This document shows, piece after piece, positions 41,736 through 51,217 of a DNA stretch of 64,000 nt. This DNA comes from an uncultured Bacteroidota bacterium. GTDB lineage: Bacteria; Bacteroidota; Bacteroidia; Chitinophagales; Chitinophagaceae. Each line of letters opens with the position of its first letter. Position 1 is the stretch's first letter. The notes under the pieces were generated by a model that was not told the origin of the DNA, searched no databases, and was given only the letters and a program-made list of their open reading frames with translations. The DNA lies in assembly GCA_903887415.1 (NCBI GenBank), contig CAISPO010000065.1:1-64000 (forward strand), written 5' to 3'. The position numbers were made by a program, and so were the translations under genes.

Positions 41736-43007
41736 ATGTTGCCCATACATTTATTCAGGCAGAACAAGGAACTGGTACTGGAAGGACTGAAGAAAAAAAA
41801 CTTCAAAGAACTGGAGCTGGTAGATAAGATCGCTAATATCGATGAGCGTCGCCGTGCGCTGCAGGTAGAAAACGATGCACTGGCTTCATCACAAAATGCG
41901 GCTGCCAAAAGCATAGGCCAGCTAATGGCCAAGGGCGATAAAGAAGGTGCCGAACTCCTGAAAGAAAAAGTTGGGCTGCATAAAGAGCAAGCCAAAGACA
42001 TAGCGCAAAAGCTCAGCGACCTGGAAACCGAAATGCAGGATATGCTGGTGCGCCTGCCAAACCTGCCGCACAGCAGTGTGCCGGCCGGCAAAACCCCGGA
42101 GGACAACGAGGTAGTGCGCGAAAGCGGAACCTTTCCCGATTTGTCGGCACAAAAACTGCCGCACTGGGATCTGGCAGCTAAATACGGCCTTATTGATTTT
42201 GAGCTGGGCAATAAAATTACCGGGAGCGGGTTTCCGGTTTTTATGGGGCAGGGCGCCCGGCTGCAGCGCTCGTTGATAAACTATTTCCTGAACTACAATA
42301 TGGACGCTGGCTACAAGGAATATTGCCCTCCCTTTATGGTTAATGAAGCATCAGCTTATGGCACAGGGCAGCTTCCCGATAAAGAAGGACAGATGTACCA
42401 TGCTGTGGCAGATAATTTTTACCTGATACCTACCGCCGAAGTACCGGTAACGAATCTGTACCGCGATACGATAATACAGGAAAACGAATTGCCTGTGAAA
42501 ATGACGGCCTATTCACCTTGCTTCAGGCGCGAGGCAGGCTCTTATGGCAAGGATGTGCGCGGCCTGAACCGCGTACACCAGTTTGATAAAGTGGAAATAG
42601 TGCAGCTATCGAACCCCGCTACCAGCTACGATGCGCTTGAGGATATGGTGAAACATGTGGAACTGCTTGTGCAGTCGCTGGGCCTGCCCTACCGCATACT
42701 CAGGCTTTGCGGCGGAGATATGAGCTTTGCATCAGCGCTTACCTACGACTTTGAAGTGTATAGCGCAGCACAGGAACGCTGGCTGGAAGTAAGTTCTGTT
42801 TCCAACTTTGAGACTTTCCAGACCAACAGGATGAAGATCCGTTATAAAGACGGCTCTGGCAAGACGCAACTGGTGCACTCACTGAATGGCAGCTCTCTTG
42901 CGTTACCACGCATTATGGCCTGCCTGCTGGAGAATAACCAAACCCCGGAAGGCATAAAAATACCCGCAGCATTGCAACCATATTTTGGAAAAGAAATGAT
43001 CTCTTAA
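41736..43007 (+). CDS. serS: Seryl-tRNA synthetase
   Basis: Class II aminoacyl-tRNA synthetase, 423 residues. The N-terminal coiled-coil arm (about 25-105) binds the long tRNA-Ser arm. Motif 2 is CFRREAGSYGKDVRGLNRVHQF and motif 3 is NGSSLALPRIMACLLEN. Single-gene unit with its own promoter. Confidence 0.97.
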   Translation: MLPIHLFRQNKELVLEGLKKKNFKELELVDKIANIDERRRALQVENDALASSQNAAAKSIGQLMAKGDKEGAELLKEKVGLHKEQAKDIAQKLSDLETEMQDMLVRLPNLPHSSVPAGKTPEDNEVVRESGTFPDLSAQKLPHWDLAAKYGLIDFELGNKITGSGFPVFMGQGARLQRSLINYFLNYNMDAGYKEYCPPFMVNEASAYGTGQLPDKEGQMYHAVADNFYLIPTAEVPVTNLYRDTIIQENELPVKMTAYSPCFRREAGSYGKDVRGLNRVHQFDKVEIVQLSNPATSYDALEDMVKHVELLVQSLGLPYRILRLCGGDMSFASALTYDFEVYSAAQERWLEVSSVSNFETFQTNRMKIRYKDGSGKTQLVHSLNGSSLALPRIMACLLENNQTPEGIKIPAALQPYFGKEMIS

Positions 43008-43133
43008 GTATGTAATTGGGAATTGGTAGTTTGGATTGGGATTGTTTCCGGTAGATATTGTTGTATTTTTAACTACGCAGCCCACTTTCGCAACAATTCA
43101 AATTACAAATTCCTAATCCCAAATTCCACAAGA

Positions 43134-43571
43134 ATGATACAACGCAAACAATCTATATGGCTTTTCATCGCAGCACTTATGGGTGCAGGGGTGTTTTATT
43201 TCGGCTTATACCAGTACCACGTTACCGAAAATGGAGTTGATACCGTAAAGATGCTCCGGGTGAATGATCATTTCCCATCATTCCTCAATGCATTGGTCAT
43301 TACGTTGCTGCCATTAGTTACCATCTTTATGTATGGTAACCGCAAAAGGCAGTCAGCTATGGCGTTTGTGAATGTTCTTGGCCTCTGCTCATTTATTCCA
43401 ATGGTGCTGTCCCGCGTGAATACGCTGGACAAAATGGTACCTCCGCCAACCAATGGCAGTTACTGGATAGGTGCGGTATTGCCGGTAATTGCCCTTGTCT
43501 TTACTATTCTTGCAATTTTCAACATCCGCAGGGACGAGAAGCTGGTAAAATCTATGGACAGGCTTAGATAA
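43134..43571 (+). CDS. DUF4293 membrane protein
   Basis: Four-helix membrane protein of 145 residues, DUF4293 family, found mainly in Bacteroidota. MIQRKQSIWLFIAAL opens helix 1; YGNRKRQ follows helix 2. The ATG at 43134 is chosen since the upstream frame is repeat-like AATTCC text. Function unknown. Its stop is two bases from the convergent barrel pseudogene. Confidence 0.85.
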   Translation: MIQRKQSIWLFIAALMGAGVFYFGLYQYHVTENGVDTVKMLRVNDHFPSFLNALVITLLPLVTIFMYGNRKRQSAMAFVNVLGLCSFIPMVLSRVNTLDKMVPPPTNGSYWIGAVLPVIALVFTILAIFNIRRDEKLVKSMDRLR

Positions 43572-43573
43572 AG

Positions 43574-44484
43574 TTACCGCCTCCGGAATGGCTTTTTGTT
43601 GTCGTCAATATCTTCACTATCACGGCGGGATGTGTGCTGTCTCTTCTCGCCAAGATAAAATTTTATGCCCACATGTATGCCTACATTGCTGAATGGCTGC
43701 GAATAGGTAGGCTGCACGGCGCCGTTACTATCCACTGTTGCATTCTTGCTATACTTCACAACCTGCGGACCGCTAACCTGCGACAAGGAAATACTTTGTC
43801 CATTAGAAGTTACCGCAGTAAGGTCTGCTTCTTTGATATAACAGACATAGACAACATACTTATTTCGCCCCATAAACTCATCTTGTCGCTAAGTTTATAT
43901 TGAATACCGGCAGCAGCCGAAAGGCCCAATGAAAAACTGTTCTTAATATTAAATGTGAAATCGTCCACCTCAACAGCTCCGGTACCCGGAAGATTTGACA
44001 GCACCTGGTCCTGTGTAATTTTAGTGCTGAGCGGTAACGCAGGGCCAACACGGGTATAGAGGTTTAACTTGTCGCCTCCCGTTTGCAGCACTAATGAGGG
44101 AATTACAATGAACGGCCCTTTTGCCCGCGTTTCGATCTCAACATTGCTGGCCACACCACTTACCTGTACGTTATCTATCGCGAATGTATATTTTTTCATC
44201 GAGAGGCCGGCATCACCATCAAGCTGTACTCCTACATGATCGCTGAACATATAGCCAATGCCCAGAATACCATGTACACCAGTAGTGAAAGAAACCGGCT
44301 TTACGTTGTAAATCTGTGTATAGGTAGTATAAGTTTGCGAGCCATTGTACCCCTGGCCAGTACCATCAAAGGTTTGCCCGGCCTGTGGCATTGCATAGCC
44401 CAAACCTGCATTTATATAGAACTGCGCGGAAGCGGTGTACACAACTGCTGATAATGCTAATACTAAACAACTTATCTTTTTCAT
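43574..44484 (-). pseudogene. Outer-membrane beta-barrel protein, frameshifted
   Basis: A signal peptide (MKKISCLVLALSAVVYTASA) starts a barrel of OMP_b-brl/OmpW style: FYINAGLGYAMPQAG, LGIGYMFSDHVGVQLDGDAG, AAGIQYKLSDKMSLWGEISM. The frame ends at 43810, but the overlapping next frame continues with EADLTAVTSNGQSIS and ends FSNVGIHVGIKFYLG, the expected last strand. One missing A in CAAAG near 43828-43834 would restore a 303-residue protein. Without it the last strands are lost and assembly should fail. A sequencing error is possible. Confidence 0.75.
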
Positions 44485-44494
44485 ACTTCTTATT

Positions 44495-45784
44495 TTATTT
44501 TTTCATCGTGGCCTCTATCTCTTCCACGGTTATGGGTATGTTCTTGAAAAGATCAATGTTGCCATTCTTAGTGATCCAGATATTATTCTCTATGCGTATG
44601 CCGATTTGCTCTTCTTCTATGTAGATACCCGGCTCTATGGTGAACAGCATACCTTCCTTTACCTCATCTGTATAGGATCCTACGTCATGCACCACTATAC
44701 CAAGGTAGTGGGTAACTCCATGATAAAAATACTTGCGAAATGCAGGGTTATCCGGGTCTTGCTTTTTAATATCTTCCTTGGTGATAAGCCCTATCTTCAG
44801 CAACTGCTTCTCCATTTCTGCGTTTATGCTTTTCACATAATCCTGGAACTGCAGGCCGGGCTTAAGTATCTTCTTACCGTGATTGTGCACGGCCAGGCAG
44901 GCATTATATACTTCCTTTTGCCGCTTGGTGAATTTACCATTTACAGGAATAGTGCGGGTAAGGTCGGCATTATAATTACCGTACTCTGCGCCAAAGTCCA
45001 TCAGCAGCAGCTCACCGTCTTTGCATTCCTGGTTGTTCTCTTCGTAGTGCAATGTACGTGCCCTGTCGCCGGAGGCGATGATGCAGCCATAGGCATGGCC
45101 GGTTGCCCGGTTGCGCAGGAACTCGTGAGTTATCTCCGCTTCTATTTCGTATTCCATCACACCTGGCTTCACAAATTTCAGCACGCGGTCCAGCGCCTTT
45201 GCAGTAATGTCAATAGCTGCCTGTGTTACTTCTATCTCCTCCTTGGTTTTTATGTTGCGCAGCTCCTTCATGATACGCGCAGCCCTGTCGTAAGTATGCA
45301 CGGGGTATTTCTTCATCAGCTCGCGCACGAATACAAGGTCGGTGCGGTAGAGGTCGGTATCCAGGCGGTTATGTTCGTTTGTGTTAAGATATACGGTATC
45401 TGCGCTGTTCATCATCACCTGCAGCATAGTGCGAAAACCATCCAGGAACTGTACGTTCTTAATGCCTGATATTTCAGTGGCTTCGTCTTTGCGCAGCTTG
45501 TGGCCCACCCATTTCTCCATCAGCTCATTGGGGCGCAGCAGCACGAGCACCTCGCGCATGGCCTTATCCGGGTTGTCCGGGTATAGCAGCACGATCGTTT
45601 TTTCCTGTGTTATGCCCGTCAGCCAAAGCACATCTGCATCCGGCTTATAACCGTAAGTGCCGTCGCCGCTTTTAGGAAATACCGGGCTGGCAGGGAATAT
45701 AGCCAAGGAATTAGGCTTCATTTTTTTTATAAAGCGTTGCCTGTTCTGCTCGTATAACTTTGATGGTATTGGTAGATATTTCAT
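44495..45784 (-). CDS. pepP: Xaa-Pro aminopeptidase (M24B)
   Basis: Dinuclear-metal aminopeptidase P, 429 residues, cytosolic. Metal ligands and active-site residues are seen in LLMDFGAEYGNYNADLTRT (two Asp), HGVTHYLGIVVHDVG (His), TIEPGIYI (Glu) and GIRIENN (Glu). The N-terminal third is the creatinase-N domain. It lies ten bases from the barrel pseudogene on the same strand and may be co-transcribed. Confidence 0.94.
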   Translation of the reverse strand: MKYLPIPSKLYEQNRQRFIKKMKPNSLAIFPASPVFPKSGDGTYGYKPDADVLWLTGITQEKTIVLLYPDNPDKAMREVLVLLRPNELMEKWVGHKLRKDEATEISGIKNVQFLDGFRTMLQVMMNSADTVYLNTNEHNRLDTDLYRTDLVFVRELMKKYPVHTYDRAARIMKELRNIKTKEEIEVTQAAIDITAKALDRVLKFVKPGVMEYEIEAEITHEFLRNRATGHAYGCIIASGDRARTLHYEENNQECKDGELLLMDFGAEYGNYNADLTRTIPVNGKFTKRQKEVYNACLAVHNHGKKILKPGLQFQDYVKSINAEMEKQLLKIGLITKEDIKKQDPDNPAFRKYFYHGVTHYLGIVVHDVGSYTDEVKEGMLFTIEPGIYIEEEQIGIRIENNIWITKNGNIDLFKNIPITVEEIEATMKK

Positions 45785-45908
45785 TGTGTGTTCGATAATG
45801 CAGGTGCTAAGTTAAAGCAAATAGCTTTTTCACCGCTATATAATTACCGTTTACCGACCTGCCGGAATAATTAGCCGAAATAAATTTTCATATCTTTTAC
45901 CGAGCGCA

Positions 45909-45916
45909 TAGCTTTG
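45909..45916 (+). promoter_or_regulatory. -7 box of the TonB receptor gene
   Basis: TAGCTTTG, 22 bases before the ATG, with a TTTTC about 20 bases upstream as a weak -33. Confidence 0.5.
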
Positions 45917-45938
45917 CACCCATTAACAGACACATCTG

Positions 45939-48227
45939 ATGCAGCTAAATATACGCTTACGTTTTCCCCGGGCATTTACTATTATATCATCTTTTCTGAT
46001 GCTTACTGCGTTAGCAGCCAATGCGCAGTACAAGATCAGCGGCACCGTAATAGATGATAAGAACCGTCCGGTAAAGGGCGCCAATGTTTACCTCGACAAC
46101 ACCCTGGACGGCGGTACAACCGACAGCCTGGGCATTTTCAGGTTTACTACCTCTGAGAAGGGCAACCAAACCATCGTTGCATCTGAAGTAAGCCATGAAA
46201 ATGCCGGACTGCCCATTGTTATTGCAGGCGATATGAGTGGTATTGTTTTGCACATGAAAGCAAATAAAGTCCGTGACCTGGATGTGGTTACCATAACTGC
46301 CGGGTCATTTGATGCGTCGAACGACAAATCTAAAACTGTATTAAAGCCACTGGATATTGTCACCACTGCGGGCGCCAATGCCGATGTGGTAAAAGCCATA
46401 GAAATGCTGCCGGGCACCCAGCAAACAGGCACCGATAACGGATTGTTTGTAAGGGGCGGCGATGCCAGTGAGCTTGCTATACTGGTGGACGAAATGGTGG
46501 TGCAGAATGCTTTTTTCAGCGGCCCTCCCGGCGTAGCTACACGCAGCCGTTTCGGCGCATTTCAGTATCAAGGTGTATCATTCAGCAGTGGCGGTTACAG
46601 CGCTCGCTACGGGCAGGCATTATCCGGCGTACTTGAGCTCAACACCACCGACATGCCGGATAAGAGCACGGTGAACATGGGGATAAACATGGCGGGTATA
46701 TATGCATCAGGCACCAAAAAATGGAAGAACAGCGCGCTCGATTTCGGTGGAGGATATAATAACCTTACTCCATTCTATGGCCTTGCCACTACCAACTTCA
46801 AGTTTTATGACGTGCCGGTAGGTTATACCGGCAATCTTCGTTACGTATGGAAACCAAACAAAGATGGTATATTGAAAGTAAGCGCCAACGGCTCCTATAC
46901 TACAAGTGGCATAGCCATTCCGAACCCGTACAGAGGTATTGTGGATACAGGCATAAACACGCTTAACCCCTTCGCCCGTTTTGGTACGGACTCCGCCATA
47001 GATTTTCAAACCAGGGACCAGTACTATTATACTAACGCCTCCTACCGGCAGATGTTTAAATCCAAATACAGCCTATATACAGCTGCATCTTACAGCCTGG
47101 ACTCTACCAGAAACTCATTTGGTGCTAACACAACAAACCCTGTACCCATCGATGAAAAAGACCAGCGGGCGCAATTCAGGATAGAGGGTAAAGATTACTT
47201 TACCAGCCGTCTTAACCTTATGGTTGGCGGGGAAGTGCAGAACTTTAGTATAAGCAAGGAATTCACCGATACCCTGCGCGAACATTTTAGCGAGACACAA
47301 CTTGCGGGTTATACAGAACTCGAGTGGACGCCCATAAATATACTGGCTATACGTCCCGGGCTTCGCTATGAGCATAGTGCATTACTGAATACAGATCATA
47401 TAGCGCCGCGTATCTCAATGGCTGTAAAAACGAGCAGTTATAGCCAGGTTTCATTGGCCAGCGGTATTTTTTATCAGAACCCCGATAATCTGTATCTTCT
47501 TGCTGGTCTGCGCCCCGGACAACAGGAAGCAATTCATTATATCGCGAACTGGCAGTACTCGAGAAATGACCGAATTTTGCGTATAGAGGGTTATTATAAA
47601 CAATACAAAGACCTGGTACTGGAAAAAAACGACAGCATTTTTGACCCAAATACCTACCGGATCATTACTCCATATACAGTAGTGGACAACAGCGGGTATG
47701 GTCATGCCGAAGGGCTTGAATTGTTTTACCGCGACAAAAAAACAGTCAAAAACCTGGACTACTGGATCTCCTATAGCTACATAGACACCAAGAGAAAGTA
47801 TGCCAACTATCCGTATGAAGCGACCCCTACCTTCATAGCAAACCATAACCTGAACCTGGTAGCCAAGTATTTTGTGGATAAATGGCAGACAAATTTCAGC
47901 GCTACGTATAGTTTTGCGAGCGGCAGACCTTATTATAATCCTGAGGTGCCGCTCAATTCCCAGACCTTTCTGAACGACCGCACCCCCGATTTTAATAATC
48001 TCGCGCTTACAGTCGCTTACCTGCATAGCTTTGGCAAATGGTTCACCGTATTTTACCTAAGCATTGACAATATTACCAACCAGCACAATATCTTTGGGTA
48101 CAGGTATAATTATGACGCAACAGGTGCGGCCTACGGATCACCCAACCCTATAGTGCCAGCCCTATACAGGTCTATATTTTTGGGCGTGAATATGTCGCTG
48201 ACGCAGTTTAAAAAGGACGAGCTGTAG
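45939..48227 (+). CDS. TonB-dependent receptor with carboxypeptidase-regulatory N-domain
   Basis: Outer-membrane receptor of 762 residues. Signal peptide to about residue 29 (LTALAANAQ), a CarboxypepD_reg-like domain (YKISGTVIDDKNRPVKGANVYL), then the plug (DVVKAIEMLPGTQQTG, GLFVRGGDASELAILVDEM) and a ~22-strand barrel. It lacks a SusD partner, so it is not a SusC-type polysaccharide receptor. The ligand is unknown. The next gene is 77 bases downstream on the same strand. Confidence 0.92.
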   Translation: MQLNIRLRFPRAFTIISSFLMLTALAANAQYKISGTVIDDKNRPVKGANVYLDNTLDGGTTDSLGIFRFTTSEKGNQTIVASEVSHENAGLPIVIAGDMSGIVLHMKANKVRDLDVVTITAGSFDASNDKSKTVLKPLDIVTTAGANADVVKAIEMLPGTQQTGTDNGLFVRGGDASELAILVDEMVVQNAFFSGPPGVATRSRFGAFQYQGVSFSSGGYSARYGQALSGVLELNTTDMPDKSTVNMGINMAGIYASGTKKWKNSALDFGGGYNNLTPFYGLATTNFKFYDVPVGYTGNLRYVWKPNKDGILKVSANGSYTTSGIAIPNPYRGIVDTGINTLNPFARFGTDSAIDFQTRDQYYYTNASYRQMFKSKYSLYTAASYSLDSTRNSFGANTTNPVPIDEKDQRAQFRIEGKDYFTSRLNLMVGGEVQNFSISKEFTDTLREHFSETQLAGYTELEWTPINILAIRPGLRYEHSALLNTDHIAPRISMAVKTSSYSQVSLASGIFYQNPDNLYLLAGLRPGQQEAIHYIANWQYSRNDRILRIEGYYKQYKDLVLEKNDSIFDPNTYRIITPYTVVDNSGYGHAEGLELFYRDKKTVKNLDYWISYSYIDTKRKYANYPYEATPTFIANHNLNLVAKYFVDKWQTNFSATYSFASGRPYYNPEVPLNSQTFLNDRTPDFNNLALTVAYLHSFGKWFTVFYLSIDNITNQHNIFGYRYNYDATGAAYGSPNPIVPALYRSIFLGVNMSLTQFKKDEL

Positions 48228-48304
48228 TTTCGGGAATTTGGAATTTGGATTGTATTGTACTTAAATCAATTACTCAAAAAGATAACCACGTAAAAACATA
48301 AACA

Positions 48305-48967
48305 ATGAAAAAAATGATTTTAATGGGTGCAATGGCGCTCACAGTTTTAGGCGCCAAGGCGCAGGATTTCAAGGCTCCGCTGGAAAAGACGTTTACAATA
48401 TTTGATACGTCGCAGGCGCTGGATGCAAAAGTAGAACAGGCCAATAAACTGGCGCTGATCGCAAAAAAGTGGGATGGAGAATGGGTAACGCACTACTATG
48501 TAGCGTTTGCCAAAACCGTACTGGCGTATATGGAAAAAGATGCTAACAAGCGTGATGCCTACCTGGATGACGCAGACAAAGAAAGGGAAGATGCCGTGAG
48601 CATCCTCAAAAAAGACAACGACGAAACCTACGTGCTGGCAGCTATGATAGCTAACTCGCGCATGGCAGTGGACCCCATGAACCGTTGGCAGAAATACGGC
48701 CAGTTATTCACACAGAACCTGGAAAGCGCGAAGGAATTGAACCCAGACAACCCAAGGATGTATTATCTGCAGGGCACTAGCAAGTTATTTACACCAAAGG
48801 CTTACGGTGGTGGGAAAAAAATCGCTTTACCGTACTTCGAGAAAGCAGAGGCATTGTTTGAAAAAGAAGCGGCTACTCCGGCTGGCCATGATATAACAAA
48901 GCCACATTGGGGGAAAAATCACAACGAAATGTTCATGGCACAATGCAAGCAGGAAGACAAGGAGTAA
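48305..48967 (+). CDS. Periplasmic helical-repeat protein, partner of the TonB receptor
   Basis: Protein of 220 residues with a signal peptide (MKKMILMGAMALTVLGAKAQ). The rest is helical with TPR-like spacing: LALIAKKWDGEWVTHYYVAF, ELNPDNPRMYYLQGTSKLF, ALPYFEKAEALFEKE. Position right after the receptor suggests co-expression, but no function is known. An AATTTGG repeat fills the spacer (48234-48255). Confidence 0.7.
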   Translation: MKKMILMGAMALTVLGAKAQDFKAPLEKTFTIFDTSQALDAKVEQANKLALIAKKWDGEWVTHYYVAFAKTVLAYMEKDANKRDAYLDDADKEREDAVSILKKDNDETYVLAAMIANSRMAVDPMNRWQKYGQLFTQNLESAKELNPDNPRMYYLQGTSKLFTPKAYGGGKKIALPYFEKAEALFEKEAATPAGHDITKPHWGKNHNEMFMAQCKQEDKE

Positions 48968-49065
48968 TTGATAATCAAGGGATTCAGTTGCTGGCACGAT
49001 GATTTTAAGTACGTAGGCAGCAAATTAATTTTCCCTCCTGATACATCTTCTAAATATTCCTTCCT

Positions 49066-49098
49066 CAAGGGCCAGCACAAAAAAAGTGCTGGCCCTTG
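49066..49098. terminator. Perfect 13-bp hairpin with poly-A loop
   Basis: CAAGGGCCAGCAC, seven A, GTGCTGGCCCTTG. No clear T-run follows on either strand, but the stem is very stable and sits between a plus-strand gene end and a minus-strand gene end, fitting a two-way transcription stop. Confidence 0.6.
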
Positions 49099-49180
49099 TA
49101 TATTGTAGCCGTTAAAAATGTGGTTATATACAAAACTGCCCAGCCTTCTTAAGGTCGGGGCAGAGTAAACAATAACGCGC

Positions 49181-49615
49181 CTATTTTTCTTGTTCCAGCA
49201 GGTCTTTCAGGCTTTTAAGTACTTTCCGCCAGTTCTCGGCAGAATGGTCTTTCATTTTCTCAGATTCGATATTGTCCTGGCTGATGGTGATAAGCGTGTG
49301 ATCTTCTCTTTCATTGAGTTCATAAGTCACATCCACATAATTTTCCGGCAGGTCTTCTATACCTGACATGGAGCTCCAGTAGCTGTATTTCAGTCTTCTG
49401 CCCGGATCATTTTCCAATATTGTGGCTTTGTCTTCGTAGGTCTTTCCATCCCATTCGCCGGTGAATGTCAACGGACTCCCCACTTTCCAGTCAGATTTGG
49501 CATCGGTACCGAAAAAGTATTTTTTAATGATCTCTGGTGTCACCAGGGCCTCCCACACTTCCCACAATGGGGCATTGATAGTTTCTGAGACCTGGGCGCT
49601 ATATTCGTATTTCAT
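49181..49615 (-). CDS. SRPBCC (AHSA1-like) domain protein
   Basis: Protein of 144 residues of the helix-grip fold: ETINAPLWEVWEALVTPEII, DWKVGSPLTFTGEWDGKTYE, and a C-terminal helix (SAENWRKVLKSLKDLLEQE). Often annotated as activator of Hsp90-type. It shares fold, not close sequence, with the protein in the nuo operon. A CCCCTAAAGGGG-like repeat lies about 55 bases upstream of its ATG. Confidence 0.88.
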   Translation of the reverse strand: MKYEYSAQVSETINAPLWEVWEALVTPEIIKKYFFGTDAKSDWKVGSPLTFTGEWDGKTYEDKATILENDPGRRLKYSYWSSMSGIEDLPENYVDVTYELNEREDHTLITISQDNIESEKMKDHSAENWRKVLKSLKDLLEQEK

Positions 49616-49669
49616 AAATGAAGTTTTTTAGAAAGCCTAAAATCCATGCCAAAACCACCCCAAATCATG

Positions 49670-49695
49670 CCCCAAAACCTCTAAAGGGGCTTCGC
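49670..49695. repeat. CCCCTAAAGGGG-type repeat
   Basis: CCCCAAAACCTCTAAAGGGG then CTTCGC, third member of the family at 16552 and 19345, in the same orientation to the gene downstream on the minus strand. Confidence 0.6.
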
Positions 49696-49759
49696 TATAT
49701 TATCTCTATATGATATAGCTAAATATTGCACTGATGCCGGATATATTCGCAAGTGAAGA

Positions 49760-49793
49760 GCCGGCACAAGGTCCCGATTTTCATCGGAAGGGG
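49760..49793. repeat. CCCGAT hairpin repeat, copy 3
   Basis: GCCGGCACAAGGTCCCGATT followed by TTCATCGGAAGGGG, nearly identical to 24509-24544. It ends 20 bases before the dgt promoter box. Confidence 0.65.
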
Positions 49794-49813
49794 TTGGGGT
49801 GTGAATTGGGGTG

Positions 49814-49821
49814 TATATTTA
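49814..49821 (+). promoter_or_regulatory. -7-like box four bases before the dgt start
   Basis: TATATTTA ends four bases before the ATG at 49826. With a start site about three bases after the box, the mRNA would be nearly leaderless. Confidence 0.35.
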
Positions 49822-49825
49822 CACC

Positions 49826-51217
49826 ATGAACTGGGCATCGCTCTATACTACACAACGCACGGGCGACCGGCATGGAAAAACAACCGGCGACTTTGTACGT
49901 AATTCTTTTCTCCGGGATTATGACCGCATCATATTCTCATCGGCATTCAGGCGCCTGCAGAATAAAACACAGGTATTCCCGCTGCCGGGGGCTATATTCG
50001 TGCACAATCGGCTCACGCACAGCCTTGAGGTAGCATCAGTAGGCCGTTCGTTGGGCATGGCTGCCGGGGCGCGCATAGCAGAAAAGTACCGTAATGAGGG
50101 CGAAAACTTCCGGGAATTTTACCGTTATGAACTGGCTTCTGTAATTGCCTCTGCCTGCCTGGCGCACGATATTGGCAACCCGCCGTTCGGCCATTCGGGA
50201 GAGGACGCTATACGGGCATTCTTCAGCAGTCTTGATGGTGATGCGCGCAAAGTGATACATGATTCCATGAGCGCTAATCAGCTTAAGGACTTTGAATATT
50301 TTGAAGGCAACTCAAATGCGCTGCGGGTGCTAACCAATAGCTTTAATGAGCCAGAGCCCGGTGGCTACAAACTCACTTACACCACACTTGCATCTCTGGT
50401 AAAATATCCTTGTTCATCTTCAGAAGGGTTTAATAAAAAAACTGGACTGATAGCTACGAAGAAATCTGGTTTTTTTGACTCGGAGCTAGAAACTTATAAA
50501 CAGATCGCCGGCTTGTTACAAATACCTGTGAAAGATGGCTACAGCAATGTATATGCCCGGCATCCGTTCGTGTATCTCACCGAGGCAGCGGATGACATCT
50601 GTTACCGGGTAATAGACCTGGAAGATGCACACAGGCTGCACATCATCAGCCTCGAAACTTTTAAGGATATGTTCCTGCCGTTCTTTGATAATGAAAAAGC
50701 GGAACACAATACCCGCGGTTATATCGAAAAAAAACTGGCGAACATTAATGACGATAACCAGAAGGTGCAGTATATACGTGCCCGGTGGATAGGGCTGATG
50801 ATAGAGAAAATGTCGGATATATTTATGGCGCACGAGGAAGAACTGCTTGCCGGCACACTGGAAAAAGACCTGCTGAAATGTCTGCCTGCAACCGACCATG
50901 CGCTCATAGAGCGTATCAATGAGTTTTCCGTAAAGCATGTATATAACTATAAGGCCGTAGTGGAAATAGAGATTGCCGGTTACAATGTCATTGGCGGACT
51001 ACTGAAAGAGTTTGTACATGCAGTGCTCCATCCCAATTTGCCTAAATCTGCTAAGCTGATAAAGCTGGTATCATCACAGTTTCCCCTTTCCCACGATGAG
51101 AAAGATGTGTACCATAACATACAATCGCTTGTGGACTATATATCCGGAATGACAGACCTTTATGCGATTGATATTTACCGGAAGATAACCGGAATTACTA
51201 TACCTGAAATTCGCTAA
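49826..51217 (+). CDS. dgt: dGTP triphosphohydrolase
   Basis: HD-domain enzyme of 463 residues that cleaves dGTP (or other dNTPs) to the nucleoside and triphosphate. The metal site is in NRLTHSLEV and CLAHDIGNPPFGHSGEDA, with a later Asp in AADDICYRVIDLED. FRRLQNKTQVF is a family signature. The ATG at 49826 is preferred over GTG at 49811, which precedes the promoter box. queA follows with no gap. Confidence 0.94.
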   Translation: MNWASLYTTQRTGDRHGKTTGDFVRNSFLRDYDRIIFSSAFRRLQNKTQVFPLPGAIFVHNRLTHSLEVASVGRSLGMAAGARIAEKYRNEGENFREFYRYELASVIASACLAHDIGNPPFGHSGEDAIRAFFSSLDGDARKVIHDSMSANQLKDFEYFEGNSNALRVLTNSFNEPEPGGYKLTYTTLASLVKYPCSSSEGFNKKTGLIATKKSGFFDSELETYKQIAGLLQIPVKDGYSNVYARHPFVYLTEAADDICYRVIDLEDAHRLHIISLETFKDMFLPFFDNEKAEHNTRGYIEKKLANINDDNQKVQYIRARWIGLMIEKMSDIFMAHEEELLAGTLEKDLLKCLPATDHALIERINEFSVKHVYNYKAVVEIEIAGYNVIGGLLKEFVHAVLHPNLPKSAKLIKLVSSQFPLSHDEKDVYHNIQSLVDYISGMTDLYAIDIYRKITGITIPEIR

